DNA of 64,000 nucleotides from Paenibacillus tengchongensis (GTDB lineage: Bacteria; Bacillota; Bacilli; Paenibacillales; Paenibacillaceae): assembly GCF_008973665.1 (NCBI RefSeq), contig NZ_WACP01000001.1:248001-312000 (forward strand), in the 5' to 3' direction. The translations under genes were made by a program, and so were the position numbers. A model generated the notes under the pieces. That model saw only the letters and a program-made list of their open reading frames with translations. It did no database searches and was not told the DNA's origin. Shown here piece after piece: positions 59,282 through 64,000 of the stretch; position 1 is the stretch's first letter; the number at the start of each line of letters is the position of its first letter.

Positions 59282-61522
59282 TTAATAGGCATAATCCGCC
59301 CGTACTTGCTTGTAGTAAACCTTGTCCCGTACATTCCCGGGAAGCCCTGCACCAGCGTTCACCATCTGCACCACACCCGGCAGGAACCACAGCCGCAGTC
59401 CCATAACAATCTCCGCCGAAGCGTAAGTACACTTGCCGGCGGGGTCGATGCCTGTATTCAGCCGGATAAGTGCAAGCATCCGGGCCAGTTCGGCTTCTCC
59501 CCCGCCATGCAGAACCATAAAGAGCCGCAAGTAATCACGGTAACTCAGTTCGGTCTGCATATATTTGCTGAGCGGAATTGCACCATTCTTACAGAGCAGC
59601 GCCATGTCCTGCAGCGCCTGTCCTGCTCCGTACAACAGCGCAGCGGCCAGAATGGCCAGCGGATGGCCCAGCTTGGCATTGTCAATAAGCCCTTCCATAG
59701 TCCGGATAGCCAGCCGCAAGGCAAAGATCTCGCCGAAGGCAGCCGCCACATTGCCTGCCGGGTTATGAAACCCGTACAGAATGTATTCCAGTTCCTGAGC
59801 ATGGGGATCGAGCTGCAGTACACTCCCTTCTTCCAAGGAGCCGGCAGAAACACCGGATGTAAACAGGCCCAGTTGCGAAAGATCCATATGCGGAAAATAC
59901 AAAGCAGCATACTCACTCTGAAACACCCTGTCCCTGGCCCCCTCCATGATACCGCTGATGGCGCTGTACACTCCGTCCGCCTTAACCATAGAAGCATTTC
60001 CGGCTGTATAGGGATCTGCCGCAATCTCCTCTGCCGCTTCTGCGGCTCTATCGGTCCCCTCGTTAAACGCCACAATCTCCTGATAATATTGGCGAAGAGT
60101 GCTGAAGCGTTTCATGGCTTGTTCCGCACTGTCTCCCAAGGCCTGCATCCTGTTCAGCACATTCGCTGCATCCCCCAGCTTGACCTTCGCCTGCTGCTCC
60201 AGTTGTTTGCGTTGTCCATCCGAGGTGCGCCGGGAAGTAACCCGCTCCGCTTGCAGCGTAATAACGGTTCCGCCATCGCCGTATTCCAGGATATACCCAC
60301 TAAGAGAGTTTGAGGCTTGCAGGACAGCATGGTACATCAAGGATATATCGGCATCGGCACCCGCTGCACCGGCAAGAGCTTCCGGCAATGCTGCTATCAC
60401 TGGCTGTATGGCCTGCGCTTCGGCAGACTGTGCAGATAAATCTTTGCTCATAGATTCAAGCTCAGACCTACTGAGAATCAGCTGCTCCTCCTGCTCACGG
60501 ATTTGCCGCAGCGGTTCGCTGCCCATCTCGCCTGTGCTTCCGGGAATGTCCCAATCCCGGCTGCCACCAGCCGGACCGGAAGTTGTGTTGTTTCTCGATT
60601 GCTCGAGAAGCACGGCCATTTGTCCGTTAAGCTTAACCGTCTGGTCATATGCTGCTTCCGCCTCGGATAACAGACGCTCATGACCAGTCGCAAAAGCGGA
60701 CAATGCTCCGGGAAGACGACCCAATAATCCGGCCGTTTGATTCATATAGCTATTGACCACTTCCCCATACCGGTTCGGAGTATCCTTTTCCCGATATAAA
60801 TCGGAATAATATTTGCCTGCATAATCGCTATGCATAGCGACAATATCTGCAGTGCTTGAAATGGCTCCTATACCCCTGCTGGCAATGGCATCGGCGGGAG
60901 GATTCATGATCAGCGCCTGCAGCTGCCTGCCGCTCTCTGCCGCCTGCTTTCGGCGCTCAAGCATAACATCGAGCGCTGCTTCCCGCTCATCATATAAGGG
61001 CTGAAGTTTGGCCAGCACTTTGGCGGTGCGTGACGCTTCCCCCATCGCTACCGACAAAGGCTTGAATTTGCGGGCCAGCTCAAGTGCAAAATCCACGGGG
61101 GCCTTATACTTCATCTCTTCCATAATTTCTTTGCGGAAAATATCGTAAGTGCCTATAGGCCGGCTAAAAGCGAGAGCGGAGGAGTCCAGCTTGACCGGAA
61201 GCAGATTAAAAGCATCTCCGCGTCCGCTTTCATACAGATTTCCGTTCAATGCTTCTGCCAAAAGCTCATCGCCGTTCTCTCCCCCAAAGGCAAACAAGCC
61301 ATAGCGGTTAAACAGCTCATTATCAAAGGATGACATCACCGAGCGCACAGCGGCTCTGGCCAGACGTTCCTCTTGGACGTTTGCGGCGGCAATCCGCGCA
61401 TAATCAATCAGCACGGCAGTAAACAGGAATACAAAGGCCAAAGCCGAGATCAGAAAAACAGACACAGAGCCTTCTGCCCGCTTAATTATATTCCGCCGTC
61501 CGGCTGCGCCTCGCTTCATCAA
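59282..61522 (-). CDS. Large TadG-like/DUF5702 protein (locus B)
   Basis: A 746-residue protein with one N-terminal membrane helix (SVSVFLISALAFVFLFTAVLIDYARI) right after a Gly at the prepilin position (RAEGSVSV), but without the +5 glutamate. A long, mainly helical exterior part with many Gln/Glu/Ala follows (coiled-coil-like around 160-200 and 340-400), typical of DUF5702/TadG proteins. The start is TTG at 61522 or ATG at 61519 behind AAGGAGG. Confidence 0.82.
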   Translation of the reverse strand: MMKRGAAGRRNIIKRAEGSVSVFLISALAFVFLFTAVLIDYARIAAANVQEERLARAAVRSVMSSFDNELFNRYGLFAFGGENGDELLAEALNGNLYESGRGDAFNLLPVKLDSSALAFSRPIGTYDIFRKEIMEEMKYKAPVDFALELARKFKPLSVAMGEASRTAKVLAKLQPLYDEREAALDVMLERRKQAAESGRQLQALIMNPPADAIASRGIGAISSTADIVAMHSDYAGKYYSDLYREKDTPNRYGEVVNSYMNQTAGLLGRLPGALSAFATGHERLLSEAEAAYDQTVKLNGQMAVLLEQSRNNTTSGPAGGSRDWDIPGSTGEMGSEPLRQIREQEEQLILSRSELESMSKDLSAQSAEAQAIQPVIAALPEALAGAAGADADISLMYHAVLQASNSLSGYILEYGDGGTVITLQAERVTSRRTSDGQRKQLEQQAKVKLGDAANVLNRMQALGDSAEQAMKRFSTLRQYYQEIVAFNEGTDRAAEAAEEIAADPYTAGNASMVKADGVYSAISGIMEGARDRVFQSEYAALYFPHMDLSQLGLFTSGVSAGSLEEGSVLQLDPHAQELEYILYGFHNPAGNVAAAFGEIFALRLAIRTMEGLIDNAKLGHPLAILAAALLYGAGQALQDMALLCKNGAIPLSKYMQTELSYRDYLRLFMVLHGGGEAELARMLALIRLNTGIDPAGKCTYASAEIVMGLRLWFLPGVVQMVNAGAGLPGNVRDKVYYKQVRADYAY

Positions 61523-61590
61523 TTCCGGTATGCCTCCTTATGACTACGGAAGCCCGTACGGCAGCCGCGGCCTTAACTTGTCGTGCATGG

Positions 61591-62256
61591 TCAATGCAGC
61601 TTGGATAACATCTGGCCCGCTTCCCGCTGATCCATACCGGCATCAGGCGAATTGGATTGCGGGTTCCTCTGGAATTTGGCTCCAAAATAACGCATCAGTT
61701 CCACGGTCCGGATAAACTCGGCCGGCTCGGCCACCGCTGACCGCGCAGCAACCCCGGGGTCAGCTCCGTCTGATAACAGCCCGTCCAGAACAGGCAAATT
61801 CAGCATACGCCGCAGACTCACCCCGACCGAACGTCCGGTTAGCCCGTATTGGTACTGAACCTCTCCGGGCATATTTGCCGGTACAGCCGCCGTCCCCTTA
61901 CGTAGCTTCATCTTTACCAGGTTTCCCGTTTCATTCTGAACGGGCAGTGTTGCCTTAGCTTCGCTTGCCCCGCTGCTGGTGCCGAATAAAGAAGCGACCA
62001 GTCGATCATCCGCGAGGCGCCAGTATAACGAATCGGACTCTCCCGGAGCGAAAGAACCGTCCGGCGCTTTGTTGCTGTTATCCCAGTTGTATGAGGTGCG
62101 TTCGGAGGCCAGGGAGGCTACCTGCAGCAGCATCGACCGCTGGTAGGTGTACAGACCGAAGAAGAGCAGCAGCAGGGTAATGCCCATCAGAATCGGCAGC
62201 AGCATTGAGGCTTCCACCGTAAAGCTTCCTTCGTCATCTCCTGCCTTCATGTTCAT
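61591..62256 (-). CDS. TadE-family pseudopilin 1 (locus B)
   Basis: A 221-residue protein with a short leader and cleavage motif (KAGDDEG then SFTVEASMLLPILMGITLLLLFFG; Glu at +5). The exterior domain follows. The ATG overlaps the stop of the Flp gene (TAATG). The protein should enter the pilus base or tip after processing by the TadV-type peptidase downstream. Confidence 0.88.
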   Translation of the reverse strand: MNMKAGDDEGSFTVEASMLLPILMGITLLLLFFGLYTYQRSMLLQVASLASERTSYNWDNSNKAPDGSFAPGESDSLYWRLADDRLVASLFGTSSGASEAKATLPVQNETGNLVKMKLRKGTAAVPANMPGEVQYQYGLTGRSVGVSLRRMLNLPVLDGLLSDGADPGVAARSAVAEPAEFIRTVELMRYFGAKFQRNPQSNSPDAGMDQREAGQMLSKLH

Positions 62257-62444
62257 TACTCAAAGACTTCCTGGCTCTTGCTGCCGGCAGTCGAAATCAG
62301 CGATTTGACCACTTTAACGATTTCTTCCCTGAAGACCAGCACAACGGCAATGAGCACCGCGATGATCATGATCATTTCGAGTGTGCCGAGGCCCTCCTCT
62401 TCCTTCCACAACCGTACTGCACTTTCCTTAATCAGTGTCATCAT
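62256..62444 (-). CDS. Flp-type major pilin candidate (locus B)
   Basis: A 62-residue protein. A basic/acidic leader (VRLWKEEEG) leads to the site LGTLEMIMIIAVLIAVVLVF with Glu at +5, then a short tail (KVVKSLISTAGSKSQEVFE). This is the pattern of class III (Flp) prepilins. I use the ATG at 62444, nine bases after AGGAGG. It lies between tadC and tadE1. Confidence 0.88.
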   Translation of the reverse strand: MMTLIKESAVRLWKEEEGLGTLEMIMIIAVLIAVVLVFREEIVKVVKSLISTAGSKSQEVFE

Positions 62445-62457
62445 CAGCTTCATCCTC

Positions 62458-63330
62458 CTACATTTTGAGCATCATGATCGCCGGTGTCCCCACCAGCACA
62501 ATTACAATCAGAAAAATAACCACCATCGGAAACACAAGCTTGGCGGAGGCCTGCTCTCCGCGCGTGCGGCTGATCGCTTTGCGTTTCTCCCAGAGCATCC
62601 GGGATAAGTCGCGGAGCGCCAGCACAAAGTCGCTTCCTCCCCTGCGGTAATTCAGCAGCACCGCCGTCGTAAACAGCGAAACCTCCTGCACGGCACAGCG
62701 TTTGCTAAAGTTCTCGAAAGCCTGCTGAAACGAATATCCCCCTTCCCACTCAGCGGTCATTGTGAACAGCTCCTTATAGAGCGGATGGGTAAAATCACCC
62801 TTGCGGCTCTCGATACAGCGGACAATGGCCCGCTGCACATTCTCGCCGGCACCGACCAGCAGCACGATGCTGTTCAGCAGCTCGGGCAGCTCCATCAGAA
62901 TCCGCTGCTCCCGCAGCCGCACCTTCTTGTGCAGATCGCGGGCCAGTGCTGCCGGCAGGAGCAGGGCCAGCATCGCGCCCAGCAGAATACCGGAGATTTC
63001 CCCGCTGAACAGTGTCAGGGCGCTTCCGGCGATGAGCAGCAGCCAGCTGTAGCCCAGCATCTCCCCCATAAACAGCAGCGTCCGCTCACCACTGTGCCGC
63101 ACACCGTAAAGCTGCTGCAAAGAACGCTGAATTCTTAGCCGAACAGATGGGAGATAGCTGCTTATTCTCCCCTTCTCCAGCAGCAACAGGAACGGCTCGG
63201 TCAGCCTGCGCAAGCGCAGACCTTCCACCCTGATACTCCGCAGACCGGCATACCGGGCTCCGCATCGCAGCCGCAGCAGCAGCCAGCCGAATGCACAGCA
63301 GCAGATCAGAATGCCGCATAACCATTGCAC
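62458..63330 (-). CDS. tadC: Tad platform protein TadC-like (locus B)
   Basis: A 290-residue membrane protein with the T2SF domain text typical of TadC: LMELPELLNSIVLLVGAGENVQRAI, FEN-x-SKRCAVQEVSLFTTAVLLNYRRGGSDFVLALRDLS and the C-terminal helix VFPMVVIFLIVIVLVGTPAIMML. The start is taken as GTG at 63330, behind AAGGGGG, 13 bases after the upstream stop; the longer frame overlaps tadB. Confidence 0.88.
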   Translation of the reverse strand: MQWLCGILICCCAFGWLLLRLRCGARYAGLRSIRVEGLRLRRLTEPFLLLLEKGRISSYLPSVRLRIQRSLQQLYGVRHSGERTLLFMGEMLGYSWLLLIAGSALTLFSGEISGILLGAMLALLLPAALARDLHKKVRLREQRILMELPELLNSIVLLVGAGENVQRAIVRCIESRKGDFTHPLYKELFTMTAEWEGGYSFQQAFENFSKRCAVQEVSLFTTAVLLNYRRGGSDFVLALRDLSRMLWEKRKAISRTRGEQASAKLVFPMVVIFLIVIVLVGTPAIMMLKM

Positions 63331-63343
63331 TTCCCCACCCCCT

Positions 63344-64000
63344 TTACAGCGGAATATCCATAATTCTTGTAGTCCAAACGTAGCAGAGGGCCAGACCAAG
63401 CAGCGCCAGCGTGGATATGGCTATCCCCGCCCCAGTATACATTGGCTGCATATAGTCTCCGGCGGCTAGACTCATGAACAGCACCATGGCAAGCGGGGCG
63501 ATGAGCAGCGCCTTGGCCTCGAACTTCTTCTGGGCGATGCTGACGGCAATGTCCTGCTGCATGTCCAGCTTCTCTCCGATCACCGTAGAGGTCCGCCGCA
63601 CCACTTCGACCAGATCGCCGCCGGTTCGTTTGCAGACGGAGAACACATCGGCAAACCGCTCCACATCCTCCAGTCCGGACCGCCTGCTGAAATCCTGCAG
63701 CGCCTCCTCCACCGGCTGGCCGATTTCCATGCGTGCGCAGATGATGTTCAGCTCAAAGATCATGTCGCTGCTCCCTTCCGGGTCCAGCATCCGCAAATCT
63801 TCGGCAGCCTCGCGGAAAGCATTCTCTACCGACCGGCCGGCCGAGAGCGACGAGGCGAGCGAGAACAGCGTCTGCTTGAATTGCAGATTCAGCGCCGATC
63901 GTCTGCGGCTACGCAGATAATCCCGCAGCAGCCGCGGGCCGTACAATCCGCCGGGAGCAAGCAGCAAGGGCAGGTACAGATTGTGATAAAAAAGGTAACC
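63344..64000 (-). CDS. tadB: Tad platform protein TadB-like, N-terminus outside window (locus B)
   Basis: The last 218 residues of a TadB protein; the frame is open to the window end, so the start is missing. The T2SF domain is clear: FSLASSLSAGRSVENAFREAAEDL, EMGQPVEEALQDFSRRS-like text, FADVFSVCKRTGGDLVEVVRRTSTVIGEKLDMQ and C-terminal helices (APLAMVLFMSLAAGDYMQPMY, TLALLGLALCYVW). A TadA-type ATPase gene is expected just upstream, beyond base 64000. Confidence 0.9.
   Translation of the reverse strand, partial: GYLFYHNLYLPLLLAPGGLYGPRLLRDYLRSRRRSALNLQFKQTLFSLASSLSAGRSVENAFREAAEDLRMLDPEGSSDMIFELNIICARMEIGQPVEEALQDFSRRSGLEDVERFADVFSVCKRTGGDLVEVVRRTSTVIGEKLDMQQDIAVSIAQKKFEAKALLIAPLAMVLFMSLAAGDYMQPMYTGAGIAISTLALLGLALCYVWTTRIMDIPL

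Overview
The window looks like chromosomal DNA of a Paenibacillus or a close relative (Paenibacillaceae, Bacillota). The grounds are the high GC, strong AGGAGG-type ribosome binding sites, Bacillus-type housekeeping proteins (Pgi, Tkt, LuxS, LplA, PurU, Nfo), two Tad-type pilus loci and many small intergenic hairpin repeats. I see no rRNA, tRNA, CRISPR, integrase or transposase. Both ends cut genes: a chemoreceptor at the left and a tadB-like gene at the right.

Layout. 1-0.7 kb is the end of a methyl-accepting chemotaxis protein. 1.1-17.2 kb (minus strand) holds two late cobamide sub-operons: cobT-cobU-cobS-cobQ plus a YnfA-type membrane gene (1.1-5.5 kb), and cobD-cbiZ-cbiB-phosphatase (12.6-17.2 kb). 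They cover aminopropanol-phosphate supply, cobinamide salvage and nucleotide-loop assembly; corrin-ring genes are absent here. Between them lie a MocR regulator-ddl-aminotransferase unit, a 48-residue membrane gene behind a sigma-B-like promoter, a GH43 glycosidase and the remains of its sugar-binding lipoprotein. Three proteins in this stretch carry in-frame tandem repeats (Ddl, the phosphatase, CbiZ).

17.5-38.8 kb is mixed housekeeping and transport: lipoate ligase, YdjM-like membrane protein, EamA transporter, HAD phosphatase, ABC exporter, luxS, PhnP-like hydrolase, a sulfate ABC operon (cysT-cysW-cysA-sbp), YjbQ, YigZ-TetR, pgi, an NADP dehydrogenase, a GNAT enzyme, an alpha/beta hydrolase, ppnP, tkt and a papain-fold protein.

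38.8-52.6 kb is one uninterrupted minus-strand operon of 13 genes, called locus A here. It has a CpaB/SAF protein, a TadZ-like protein, a CpaF/TadA-like ATPase, TadB- and TadC-like membrane proteins, three tiny paralogous single-helix proteins, two small membrane-anchored proteins and three secreted proteins, two of which are very large PKD/Ig-like proteins. It looks like a divergent Tad machine whose pilin-like proteins lack a prepilin leader and whose locus has no prepilin peptidase. 52.9-56.0 kb holds purU, nfo and an epimerase. 56.0-64.0 kb (minus) is a second, conventional Tad locus (B): tadB, tadC, Flp pilin, TadE, TadG/DUF5702, a second TadE, TadV prepilin peptidase and an FHA protein. 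Its ATPase gene should lie just beyond the right edge. Locus A is the best candidate for an undescribed system.
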